NCBI GenBank assembly: GCA_900548195.1
Contig: URJQ01000058.1
Coordinates: forward strand, 1 to 18,274
Length of the DNA: 18,274 nt
Direction of reading: 5' to 3'
Source: an uncultured Prevotella sp.
GTDB taxonomy: Bacteria > Bacteroidota > Bacteroidia > Bacteroidales > Bacteroidaceae
Shown: positions 1 to 7,601 of the stretch, piece by piece
Layout: every line of letters starts with the position of its first letter
Numbering within the stretch: position 1 is the stretch's first letter
Translations under genes and position numbers: made by a program
Notes under the pieces: model-generated
What the model saw: only the letters and a program-made list of their open reading frames with translations
What the model was told of the DNA's origin: nothing
Databases searched by the model: none

Positions 1-22
1 AAAGCCCTAAAAAACAGCATTT

Positions 23-487
23 TTATGATATAAAGCATTTTTTATTCAATTTCAAAATATTATCGTAATATCCTTTTCCAAATCCTAATCTATTGCAATA
101 TTCGTCAAAAGCCAAAGCGGGAATTATAAACATAGATATTTCTTTTATTGAGGCATTTTTGCAATAATCGAAAGGCTCGCCGTTTCCGAATTTTGTATTT
201 CTATTAATATCTTTATCGTAATCTTTTATATATTTTAATTTCATTTTATATTTGTCTACTATATAAGGAATCGAAACTTTTATATTATTTTTAATGGCGT
301 AATTTATTATATTTTTTGTAGAAACTTCATTATCAAAATCGACATATACGCATATAGAATTGAATTTATTTAGATTTACAATTTTTAAGAATTTTTTATA
401 AATTATAGCGCTTCTTTTTTCAACAAAATCAGGCTCTAAATTTTTTCTTAAACTTTTGAATAAAGTTCTTATTTTATTTTTTTCTTT
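23..487 (-). pseudogene. 5-formyltetrahydrofolate cyclo-ligase fragment from a low-GC organism
   Basis: Matches the 5-formyltetrahydrofolate cyclo-ligase family, which makes 5,10-methenyl-THF from 5-formyl-THF using ATP. Visible family features are the N-terminal IRTLFKSLRKNL, the central GEPF stretch, the IIPALAFDEYCNRLGFGKGYYD motif region (the FD...RLGxGxGYYD signature) and a typical fold length up to that point. The frame stays open upstream to an ATG at 589, but that part translates the repeat and intergenic DNA and is not family-like. Family-like sequence begins near 475-487, so the native start is not visible. At 23-25 there is a TAA; the next in-frame codons up to the window edge read K-C-C-F-L-G-L, resembling the expected GLA segment, so the stop may be internal. 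AT content and codon use are far from the rest of the window. Brachyspira is a guess from style only. Confidence 0.7.
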
Positions 488-565
488 ATTTTTCTCTATT
501 GATATTTTTAGCTTCCCCACGGTAGTGGGGACTGAGGGGCATTTTTTCTTTCTTGCGAAAGTTGA
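474..565 (-). repeat. Intergenic hairpin repeat family 1, copy A (interrupted)
   Basis: Read on the minus strand this copy has AACTTTCGCAAG, then GCCCCTCAGTCCCCAC, a TCCCCAC/GTGGGGA hairpin, and an A-rich tract containing AAAAATATCAATA. The same order, with few substitutions, occurs on the plus strand at about 14280-14372. Similarity runs about 90 bp and stops where the low-GC cyclo-ligase fragment becomes recognisable, so copy A looks truncated there. A CTTTC/GAAAG mini-hairpin (548-561) overlaps the TTGCGAAAG part. It lies 3' of the 75-residue peptide gene. No transposase is nearby. Confidence 0.75.
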
Positions 566-585
566 ATGTTTTATAGTCCGGGAAA

Positions 586-813
586 TCATAAATCCCAATC
601 AGACATGATGTCATCATCGAAGAAACCTCCTTTGGAATTGACAAAGCCACCTTCTGTTGTTTGTCCTTCATCGCCTTTGATGGTAGAACCGTCACCTATT
701 TGCGCTCCTCCTCCTGTTAGGTCACTGGTTGTATTTTTGGAAAGCTGAAGCAATTCTCCGCAATCCAATACTTCATCAAAGAATATCGTCGGTGTGATAT
801 ATACTTTTTTCAT
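586..813 (-). CDS. Small Gly/Asp-rich peptide, MKK-x-Y-I-T-P type (75 aa)
   Basis: A 75-residue protein starting MKKVYITPTIFFDEVLDCGE and ending FFDDDIMSDWDL, rich in Gly and Asp. The MKKxYxxP start with a variable acidic tail is typical of small uncharacterised Bacteroidetes proteins; I know of no established function. It has no hydrophobic signal sequence or membrane segment, and a single Cys near residue 18. The start is supported by AAGGAG eight nt upstream. It begins 17 nt after the stop of the large Ig-like surface protein and is probably co-transcribed with it. Downstream lies repeat copy A. A role as a peptide precursor or accessory of the surface protein is only a guess. Confidence 0.7.
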   Translation of the reverse strand: MKKVYITPTIFFDEVLDCGELLQLSKNTTSDLTGGGAQIGDGSTIKGDEGQTTEGGFVNSKGGFFDDDIMSDWDL

Positions 814-821
814 TGTTCTTA

Positions 822-827
822 CTCCTT
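822..827 (-). promoter_or_regulatory. Shine-Dalgarno AAGGAG of the 75-aa peptide gene
   Basis: AAGGAG lies 8 nt before the ATG at 813, in the short gap after the TAA of the preceding gene. Strong Shine-Dalgarno sites are uncommon in Bacteroidetes, so this supports both the start codon and independent translation of the small gene within the operon. Confidence 0.6.
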
Positions 828-830
828 AAT

Positions 831-3800
831 TTATTCCACAACATATTTCTTGCCATTCACGATGTAGATGCCTTTAGGCAGAGAATAGAGCGAAGAAGCA
901 TCGGTGGTGACCACTTGCCCGCTGAGATTATAGACAGCATCTCCAGCCTTGATGTCAACCAACTCGCCGTTGCTGTCCATCATCACGCCCTCTATCTTGG
1001 ATGGGATGTCTGAGTTGTCAGACAGCAGGTCGAAGTAAGCCACTGAGAAGAGTTTGGCCTGTGCCGTAGCCTTCTTTTGAAGGAAACCGCGGAATGCCTG
1101 TATCTTGGCATCAGACTTCTCGCGCATTACGAGGATACCATCGTTATTGAAGTAGTAGTCGTTTGGCTTTACAGTCTCTACATTGTATGCGGAATGCCAG
1201 TGATAGTCAGCAGTTTCTGCGTCTCTTCCCCATTTTGCTGGCTTGGTATTCTCTATTGTGACGTATGGGAATGCAGTTATCTTCTCCGTATTGAGGACTA
1301 TGTTATTTCCATCTCTGGTGACAACATTGTTGCCATTAGCATCTGTGCCACAAGGCTTGATGAGGAAAGGCTTGCCAGCCACGATGGTGTTATACGCATG
1401 ACGAGTGTAATAGACGTATTTGCTATCAGTCTTCTCGAAGTAGAGTATCTGCGTGCCTTTTTCGTGGGTCTTGTCGTATGTCTGTCCGAATATGGCATCC
1501 ACCTGCTGCTTGTTGAGCGAGAAAGGCAGTACGGCAGAATTCCATTTGCCTACGGCGAACTTGCGGTCGAGCGAAACCTGTGCCACATGTCCTTCTGCTG
1601 TAGCGGTTACAGTGTTGTTCCTGGTCTCCGTATATGTGACATTGTCCACTGTTGGATTACTCTCTTTCATGGAGAAACCGAAGAGACCGATTCTCGAACC
1701 GAAGTTATAGAGATAATATGTCTTTCCAGCCTTCACGTCAAAGGTGTATGTCACTGGCGCTGGTACCATTACTGACCAGCCCTTTGCTCCTGGGAAAGTC
1801 GCTCCTTGGGTTACTGCGCTGTTATGGATGATATCGTTATCTACCAAACATTCACGTACTTCATTTGCAAAGTTATCGTCGTCAGATTGGAAGTTATCTA
1901 TACCGAAATGGTCCTTTAAAAATTCCTTGGAAGCAGGTTTTCCCGTAATATCCCAAGTGTATTTAGTGAAGTCTTTATTGTTTTTTTCAAATTTACCGGA
2001 AGTAACTTCCAAATTTGGAGTGGACTGAATAAGCGTACCAGCTTCATCCAAAACGAATACACGGCGCTGAGGACGGTAAACAGGTTTATTGCTTGCAACA
2101 TCGAACACGCCATTCTGCATGATAGTAGCCGTTACTGTGCCGTTGGTCTTTGGCTCAAAGATGAGGTAAGAGCCTGAAGTCGGCACATTAAACATTGGGT
2201 CTATCAGTGTGGAGCTCTGCTGTTGCAGTGTTGCATTATATATATTGATGGACTGTGGCTGACAGTTGCTTGCGAACTCATTTCGTGGGTTCTGTGTTGA
2301 TCCGGCTTCAATGAGGTATTTGAAACTTTCTGGTGAGAAGCTGGATGTGCCGGTTATGCCCCTTTTTCCATTCTCTCCCTTCTTTCCCCATTCTTTGTCC
2401 TCATCGCCGAAGGTTTCGTTTGACGTACCATAAACTGTGCCGGCGTTTTCTTTCTTTATGAATATCCATCCGCCAAGAGTGACGCAAAGGTTTCCGTTTT
2501 CAGTAGATAATACCTTGCCGATGTTATAGTCCGTCTGAGCATCTGGTACTTTAAATACAGCAGGATCATCTACATTCACTTTGAAAGAAATCTCTGTATA
2601 TTCATAATTCTTTTCGTCAGTTTTGGTTTTTACGTCGCTGATATGTATGGTGATGATAGACTGTCCCTCATCGAAAGCAGTCACGATGCCTTCCTTGTCA
2701 ATTGTCGCTACGTTTGGAGAACTGGATAAATATGTCACCACATAGTCGTCGTCACGGTCGAGGAGTGTGCCATCATCTTTTACCTTAACGATGAGTTCCG
2801 GTATCTGGAATGTACCACCAGTCTTGAGATCCTGATCAGCTATAGTTTCAGGTGTGACAATAAGAGTCTTGAGATCCTTGACAGTAATATTGACGTCCTT
2901 GATCGCTACATCGTATTGCTGTTCGAATTCTGGCTTAGGCGTTGCGGTAATCTTCATTGTTGCATTGCCTGTAGTAGTGGTGCAGAGCTTGTTGTCTTGT
3001 ATTGTGACGTTATTTCCTGCTGTTATAGTGTATGTAACGTCGAAATAGTCAGTGATATCCTCACCATTATATGAGATGCGGGCATTGAGAGGGCGGCGGT
3101 CAGATACGTTGGCGTTGAGTGTCACTGCGTCTGCAAAGTCAATGATTGGCGCCGTCTTTTTACCAGCTTTTGTCACATTGAATGTGAAATCGTATGATGT
3201 CTCCTTACAGTGATTATTGGTTATGCAAGTTTCTGTAGGGGTGACTGTAACGGTGATTACGTTGTTGCCTGCGGTATAGTTGCGTGGATTACCTCCTACA
3301 GTGATGGTCTTGCCTTCATCGGAAATGGTGAGGTTTTTGCCATCGGTCTTTAGTGAATATTTATATGTATAATCCGTGTCAGCGGTGAGTCTTTTGGTGC
3401 CATTGCTTGTTATTGCATCAACATTCACGACAGGCATCGTAGGAGCCTCGTCGTTAGTGAACATATACACGTCGTTAACGTCCACTGATAAATCCATAAG
3501 TGCTTTGGCGGACACGATGAATGTGGCAGAGCAGGCAGCGTATTTATTCGTATTTGTAGGGGTGATAGTGGCGGTAATCACTGCTTCGCTCGGTGCATTC
3601 AGATTTATCTTGCCATTAGATATTTCTATTGCTGGGTTTGAACTGCTATATTCCACAGTATATTCACTTGCATCAAGTGTTGTTGTGCCTGCTTTTACTG
3701 TGAGAGTAGGGATATCAGTGCCTTTATCACCTTCGTAACCGATGATATTATTAGCGAAAGTACCTACCAACTGCGTTTGTGTGTCAGTAGAGGTGTATGT

Positions 3801-4373
3801 ATAGTTTACAGTGATGGATGACACATAGATATTTCCTGCAGAGGTGCCAGTGCTATTATTTGTGAATGTGATGTCCCCTGTTGCGTTGCTGTATGTGTAA
3901 GTGCGGTTGGTTCCCGTATTGTCTGTAGTTTCAGTGCAAGAAACAGAACTGTCAAGTTTACGGTCTTTTCTGTCAGTGATGAGAGTGATGCTTGTGATTG
4001 TTGCTTCATCTTTTGCCTTGATGGTAAAAGTACCCGTAGTTTTTACTTTGGTTCCTCGTGCACCTTTGGGATCATCGATGGTTGCTTGTACATTAGCAGA
4101 AGAAGATGACAGCGTGATATAGTTACCGGAAGAGAGTGTGCTTACCTGGCCAGTTATTGGCTTACCGTCGAATATGTTGAGCTGATCTTGAGTGAAGATA
4201 GCAGTTCCAGTTAAAGTGTTCTTTTGTTGTCCAAGCACATCAGTGCCTATCCCCAGGAATATCATCATGAGGAATACGGGAAGAAGCCTTTTGAGGGCTG
4301 TGACGGATAATTTGTTCGTCAGATGATTGCTGCCATAAGTGCGGGCAGAATCATGTAATCTGAGATTTTCCAT
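831..4373 (-). CDS. Large secreted protein with bacterial Ig-like domains
   Basis: An 1180-residue exported protein. It starts MENLRLHDSARTYG, with a long basic N-region and a hydrophobic segment around 30-48 (LLPVFLMMIFLGIGTDVLGQ) ending in a plausible signal peptidase I site. A β-rich N-terminal module (about 50-195) is followed by repeated Ig-like modules at roughly 200-290, 290-405, 405-505 and 505-615. The last has the Big_2-like pattern (SSSPNVATIDKEGIVTA). A larger Asn/Thr-rich region follows (about 615-1130). The C-terminus, VYNLSGQVV...LPKGIYIVNGKKYVVE, resembles the short tail of Bacteroidetes type IX-sorted proteins. No catalytic motif was recognised. Adhesin, glycan-binding or structural surface protein are all possible. 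It is the first intact gene of a two-gene unit with the 75-residue peptide. Confidence 0.8.
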   Translation of the reverse strand: MENLRLHDSARTYGSNHLTNKLSVTALKRLLPVFLMMIFLGIGTDVLGQQKNTLTGTAIFTQDQLNIFDGKPITGQVSTLSSGNYITLSSSSANVQATIDDPKGARGTKVKTTGTFTIKAKDEATITSITLITDRKDRKLDSSVSCTETTDNTGTNRTYTYSNATGDITFTNNSTGTSAGNIYVSSITVNYTYTSTDTQTQLVGTFANNIIGYEGDKGTDIPTLTVKAGTTTLDASEYTVEYSSSNPAIEISNGKINLNAPSEAVITATITPTNTNKYAACSATFIVSAKALMDLSVDVNDVYMFTNDEAPTMPVVNVDAITSNGTKRLTADTDYTYKYSLKTDGKNLTISDEGKTITVGGNPRNYTAGNNVITVTVTPTETCITNNHCKETSYDFTFNVTKAGKKTAPIIDFADAVTLNANVSDRRPLNARISYNGEDITDYFDVTYTITAGNNVTIQDNKLCTTTTGNATMKITATPKPEFEQQYDVAIKDVNITVKDLKTLIVTPETIADQDLKTGGTFQIPELIVKVKDDGTLLDRDDDYVVTYLSSSPNVATIDKEGIVTAFDEGQSIITIHISDVKTKTDEKNYEYTEISFKVNVDDPAVFKVPDAQTDYNIGKVLSTENGNLCVTLGGWIFIKKENAGTVYGTSNETFGDEDKEWGKKGENGKRGITGTSSFSPESFKYLIEAGSTQNPRNEFASNCQPQSINIYNATLQQQSSTLIDPMFNVPTSGSYLIFEPKTNGTVTATIMQNGVFDVASNKPVYRPQRRVFVLDEAGTLIQSTPNLEVTSGKFEKNNKDFTKYTWDITGKPASKEFLKDHFGIDNFQSDDDNFANEVRECLVDNDIIHNSAVTQGATFPGAKGWSVMVPAPVTYTFDVKAGKTYYLYNFGSRIGLFGFSMKESNPTVDNVTYTETRNNTVTATAEGHVAQVSLDRKFAVGKWNSAVLPFSLNKQQVDAIFGQTYDKTHEKGTQILYFEKTDSKYVYYTRHAYNTIVAGKPFLIKPCGTDANGNNVVTRDGNNIVLNTEKITAFPYVTIENTKPAKWGRDAETADYHWHSAYNVETVKPNDYYFNNDGILVMREKSDAKIQAFRGFLQKKATAQAKLFSVAYFDLLSDNSDIPSKIEGVMMDSNGELVDIKAGDAVYNLSGQVVTTDASSLYSLPKGIYIVNGKKYVVE

Positions 4374-4386
4374 AATTGTAGTATTG

Positions 4387-4582
4387 TTAGCTTTCGAAGT
4401 TTTTATTCTTACTCAAGACGGCATACCATGCCAAGACATAGTCCTCACTTGCAGGAAGTGAAGCCTTATCAGCGAGTGTCTTATAATCTGAAAGAATGGT
4501 GCGGACGCAGTAATCCGCAGTAGAATTTATGAATTTTGTTAGTTGTATGTGATGACATGGCTGGAGTAGCTTGTTCCTGCAT
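4387..4582 (-). pseudogene. Frameshifted small ORF (about 64 codons) in the leader of the Ig-like protein
   Basis: From ATG 4582 the frame reads MQEQATPAMSSHTTNK and soon hits a stop. Skipping one A in the AAAA run at 4534-4537 gives a continuous frame to TAA 4387-4389, containing the segments FINSTADYCVRTILSDYK and LPASEDYVLAWYAVLSKN. The downstream 45 codons have no ATG of their own, yet look protein-like in composition, and end 13 nt before the ATG at 4373. A second ATG (4558) is another possible start. The -7-like element at 4597-4605 lies just upstream. It may be a decayed gene, a sequencing indel in a homopolymer, or a leader peptide with recoding. I do not recognise the family. Confidence 0.45.
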
Positions 4583-4596
4583 GTCTTAATTCGGGT

Positions 4597-4605
4597 GCAA
4601 AGTTA
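4597..4605 (-). promoter_or_regulatory. Bacteroidetes -7 element for the Ig-like protein operon
   Basis: TAACTTTGC on the minus strand fits TAnnTTTG. No convincing -33 TTTG is seen. Transcription would start near 4590, giving a leader of about 215 nt before the ATG at 4373 and a very short one before the small ORF at 4582. Confidence 0.5.
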
Positions 4606-4767
4606 GTAATAATTATTTAGAAATGAAACAGTTTGCTCCATTTTTTTTGCTTTTCAGGCAGGATTTTCAGTGTATGTTTCTCAAAAAAGAGGCAATAGGA
4701 GGGGGGAATGTCAATCATGAGTTGCAGTTTTTTCGTCATAAAAGGCGCAGATATGCGGGAAAAGCAT

Positions 4768-4776
4768 TACCTTTGC
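4768..4776 (+). promoter_or_regulatory. Bacteroidetes -7 element for comF
   Basis: TACCTTTGC fits TAnnTTTG. It sits about 33 nt before the ATG at 4809, giving a short leader. The -33 box is not clear. Confidence 0.5.
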
Positions 4777-4808
4777 AGAAATGTTTCCCGAACTGAAGCC
4801 TACAGAAT

Positions 4809-5513
4809 ATGAAGAAAATGACAGTATTGTCCACACTCCTCGACTTCCTGTTTCCACGCTATTGCACCGTATGTGGCAAGCGATTGGAATGGGATGAGGA
4901 CGTGATTTGCCTGCTTTGTAATGCTATGTTGCCCAGAACAGAATACTGGACAACGCCTTATGACAATCCTGTAGCGCAACTGTTTTGGGGAAAGATACCG
5001 ATAGAGAAGGCGATAGCATTCTGTCATTTCAAGTCGCAGACGGACGATGCACAGATAATTTACGACATGAAATACCATAATCGCCAGGATATAGCTATGC
5101 AGATGGGCGAGATGATTGCCACGGAAGTGGGGGAGAGCGGATTCTTTGATGATATAGACTGCATCATTCCTGTGCCTCTCTCGCTGAAAAGGCGGATGAA
5201 AAGGGGATATAATCAGTGTGAATTGCTGGCGGAAGGCATGAGTAAAGTGACGGGATTGCCCGTCCTGCCATATGTGGTGGTAAGAAAAAGGTTTGATAGT
5301 AGCCAGACGCATCTGACCCAATGGGAGAGGGAACAGAATGTGGAGAATGTCTTTGAACTGAAAGATGCCGAAGAGATAAAGGGCAAGCACGTCCTCCTCG
5401 TCGATGATGTTATCACCACAGGAGCTACTACCCTCTCATGCGCCAGACAGCTACTACAGGCAGAAGATGCCCGAATCAGCATCCTCTCCATCGGTTTTGC
5501 TGGTAAGAAATAG
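4809..5513 (+). CDS. comF: ComF-family phosphoribosyltransferase-like protein
   Basis: A 234-residue protein with the full ComF architecture. An N-terminal zinc-ribbon-like pair CTVC...CLLC (Cys 19, 22, 34, 37) is followed by a type I phosphoribosyltransferase fold containing CIIPVPLS and KRRMKRGYNQCELLAEGM. The PRPP loop VLLVDDVITTGATT (about 195-208) carries the acidic pair D199-D200. Family members such as ComFC take part in handling incoming DNA in naturally competent bacteria, but in Bacteroidetes the gene is general and its substrate unknown. It is transcribed alone and converges on recX, with a hairpin repeat between the two stops. An in-frame ATG at 4818 is an alternative start. Confidence 0.9.
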   Translation: MKKMTVLSTLLDFLFPRYCTVCGKRLEWDEDVICLLCNAMLPRTEYWTTPYDNPVAQLFWGKIPIEKAIAFCHFKSQTDDAQIIYDMKYHNRQDIAMQMGEMIATEVGESGFFDDIDCIIPVPLSLKRRMKRGYNQCELLAEGMSKVTGLPVLPYVVVRKRFDSSQTHLTQWEREQNVENVFELKDAEEIKGKHVLLVDDVITTGATTLSCARQLLQAEDARISILSIGFAGKK

Positions 5514-5537
5514 CGGCTTAGTGCCAAGGATTTTTGT

Positions 5538-5576
5538 CAAGAAAGGAGCCACTGTGCCAACGGCTTTTACCGTTGG
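5538..5576 (+). repeat. 3'-UTR hairpin repeat family 2, copy 1 (terminator-like)
   Basis: CAAGAAAGG, then GCCACTGTG, then a perfect hairpin CCAACGG-CTTTTA-CCGTTGG (5557-5576). It follows the comF stop by 25 nt and abuts the recX stop (5577-5579) on the other strand. The same order occurs after murF-alr (9173-9256). No U-run follows, so intrinsic termination is not certain, but the convergent position fits a bidirectional 3'-end structure. Confidence 0.65.
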
Positions 5577-6071
5577 TTACCAAAAATCTCCCTCCAGGCA
5601 ATCGCAGTCATCGCCCCCAATCTGCAGTTTGTCCACGGCTTTTAGCACCAAGTCTGTCTCAAAACCACGGGAAAGGGCGAAACGGATAATCTTGTTTCGT
5701 ATGTCATAACTATTCTTCCCCTTCACTGTGCGTAGCTTATTGCGCAGCAAAGGCATGAGAATATCCTCATAATCCTCGTCGCATTGCTCGTCGAGGATAG
5801 GACGATAGATGCTTTCCGGGATGCGCTTCATGTAGAGAGCTTGCTCCACTTTGCGCCTTCCCCATTTGTTGAAACGCAATTTGTCAGAGATGAAATGGCG
5901 GGCATAACGCTCCTCATCCACGTATTTCTCACGCAGAAGATACTCCATTATCTCCGCCTTATCAACGGAGTTCACCTCCCACTTGCGCATTTTTTCGAGC
6001 ATATCATGCTGACAATACTCGGCACGCGCACAGAGGGAGGTGAGCTTATATAATACTTGTTCTTTGGTCAT
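5577..6071 (-). CDS. recX: Regulatory protein RecX
   Basis: A 164-residue helical protein of the RecX family, which binds RecA filaments and modulates recombination and SOS activity. Family features seen are an N-terminal LTSLCARAEYCQHDMLEKM repeat, the EYLLREKYVDEERYARHFISDKLRFNKWGRRKVEQAL core (about 43-80), and a C-terminal IRNKIIRFALSRGFETDLVLKAV repeat. The length is normal. The ATG shares bases with the stop of the upstream transporter gene (TAATG), implying translational coupling. No recA or SOS box is visible here. The 3' end abuts the hairpin repeat shared with comF. Confidence 0.92.
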   Translation of the reverse strand: MTKEQVLYKLTSLCARAEYCQHDMLEKMRKWEVNSVDKAEIMEYLLREKYVDEERYARHFISDKLRFNKWGRRKVEQALYMKRIPESIYRPILDEQCDEDYEDILMPLLRNKLRTVKGKNSYDIRNKIIRFALSRGFETDLVLKAVDKLQIGGDDCDCLEGDFW

Positions 6072-7474
6072 TAGTCGATAACTACAGGCTTGTACTTAGG
6101 TACGAGAGCTTTCATCACAACCCAACCGATGAGATAAGCCACTGCACAGATGCAGAAGATAATCATATAGCCGGCTGGCTTGCCGTCGAAGCCCATGAAT
6201 GTGAAGGCTTCTCCCTCTGCTTCTGCGTAGGTGAAGAGCATACCAGAGCCCTTATTGATAAGCATTGAGCCAAGACCTCCAGCGGCTGCACCGATACCAG
6301 TGATTGTAGCAACAGCACTCTTTGGGAACATATCGCTCACGGTAGAGTAGATATTAGCAGACCAAGCCTGGTGTCCTGCACCTACAAGACCGATGATAAT
6401 AGCTGGCCACCATGCGCTATACTGACCCAATGGTTGAGCGAAGAGGGCGAGAACAGGGAAAAGAGCGAAGATAAACATAGCGAGCATACGACCCTGATAT
6501 GGGTTCATACCCTTGTTTTCAACGAAGAGCTTTGGCAGATAACCACCAAACATTGAAAGCACTGTCACGATAGCATAGAGCGTGAAGATGAGGGCAATAC
6601 CCATAGATGAGTCGGAACGGTAGCCATACTGGTCAGAGAAATAAGCTGGAGCCCAGAAAAGGAAGAACCACCATACGCCGTCAGTCATAAACTTACCGAA
6701 GGCAAAAGACCATGTCTGCTTGAAGCTAAGAGCCTTGGCGTAGCTCATTGGCTTCTCGTCAGCAGCGTCAGCAGCTGTCTCTTCTTCCTCGTCAGAGTTC
6801 ATATAGTTGAGCTCAGCCTCGTTGACAAACTTTGACTGCGATGGTTTGTCATAGACGAAAATCCACACTGCTGCCCAGATAAAGCCGAGGGCACCGATGA
6901 TAACGAATGCCATCTCCCAACTTGTCACCTTTGCAAGGATAGGAATAGTCATAGGAGCAGCGAGAGCACCCACAGAGGCACCAGAGTTGAAGATAGATGT
7001 TGCGAAAGCACGATCCTTCTTAGGGAAGTATTCTGCGGTCACTTTAATAGCAGCAGGGAAGTTGCCTGCCTCACCAGCAGCGAGGATACAGCGACATACG
7101 AGGAACGCATACATGCTGACAGTAGCTACCATCACGCCTGTAGCACCAATCACCTGAAGCGTGAAAATACCACAGAAAGCGTGCATTACAGCACCGATGG
7201 ACCATACGACGATAGACCAGAAGTAACCCTTCTTAGTGCCAACGAAGTCAACGAACTTGCCTGCGAAAATGTTTGCCACAAGGTAAAAGAATGAGAATGC
7301 CGCGGTGATGGTACCATAGATATCATCATTCCAATCGAACTCAGGAGAGATGAAGTCTTTCCATGTGAGAGAAAGAACCTGACGGTCCATGTAGTTGACT
7401 GTGGTGGCGAAGAAGAGCATTGCGCACATTACCCAACGCCAGTTAGTCATTTTGTTTGTCTTAATTGAACTCAT
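6071..7474 (-). CDS. MFS transporter, ACS family, hexuronate (ExuT)-like
   Basis: A 467-residue, 12-helix major facilitator protein. It has NYMDRQVLSLTW in helix 1, the MFS loop motif GKFVDFVGTKKG (72-83), and an acidic cytoplasmic loop (SDEEEETAADAADEKP) between the two halves. Sequence style matches the anion:cation symporter family members that import galacturonate or glucuronate with protons in the inner membrane. Substrate is inferred from family and from the GH105 gene in the same window. A second paralog lies directly upstream (7670-9145) with its own gap, so this copy appears to have a separate promoter at 7602-7610. The stop overlaps the recX start. Confidence 0.85.
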   Translation of the reverse strand: MSSIKTNKMTNWRWVMCAMLFFATTVNYMDRQVLSLTWKDFISPEFDWNDDIYGTITAAFSFFYLVANIFAGKFVDFVGTKKGYFWSIVVWSIGAVMHAFCGIFTLQVIGATGVMVATVSMYAFLVCRCILAAGEAGNFPAAIKVTAEYFPKKDRAFATSIFNSGASVGALAAPMTIPILAKVTSWEMAFVIIGALGFIWAAVWIFVYDKPSQSKFVNEAELNYMNSDEEEETAADAADEKPMSYAKALSFKQTWSFAFGKFMTDGVWWFFLFWAPAYFSDQYGYRSDSSMGIALIFTLYAIVTVLSMFGGYLPKLFVENKGMNPYQGRMLAMFIFALFPVLALFAQPLGQYSAWWPAIIIGLVGAGHQAWSANIYSTVSDMFPKSAVATITGIGAAAGGLGSMLINKGSGMLFTYAEAEGEAFTFMGFDGKPAGYMIIFCICAVAYLIGWVVMKALVPKYKPVVID

Positions 7475-7503
7475 TGAGCGTTTTTGTATTTTAGATTGTT
7501 AAT

Positions 7504-7559
7504 TATGTTAGCAGTTTCCTGTAGTAGTTTGATGTCTTATTATTTTCTATGTTAGCAGT
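7504..7559 (-). repeat. 12-bp direct repeat pair in the transporter leader
   Basis: TATGTTAGCAGT occurs at 7504-7515 and again at 7548-7559, 44 bp apart. Both copies lie between the -7-like element (7602-7610) and the ATG at 7474, so they would be in the transcribed leader (as ACTGCTAACATA). They could be operator half-sites on the same DNA face (about four helical turns) or RNA elements. I know of no named regulator for this motif. Confidence 0.45.
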
Positions 7560-7601
7560 CTTTTTGACTATATCGTGAAGTCGCTCTTTCACAATAACTG
7601 T

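Larger units (their letters stand above)
4374..4808. other. Divergent intergenic region (435 nt)
   Basis: This gap separates the divergent Ig-like protein and ComF genes. It contains a minus-strand promoter-like element (4597-4605), the frameshifted small ORF (4387-4582) and a plus-strand promoter-like element (4768-4776). The stretch between about 4610 and 4760 shows only A/T-rich tracts and no further recognisable gene or RNA. Confidence 0.6.

Noticed and set aside
1077..1775. 232-codon open frame on the plus strand inside the Ig-like protein gene
   Set aside because: It lies wholly antisense to a gene with a signal peptide and recognisable domains; its Cys/Val/Ile-rich translation matches no family.
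4800..5390. 196-codon minus-strand frame over comF
   Set aside because: Entirely antisense to a clear ComF protein with intact zinc and PRPP motifs.
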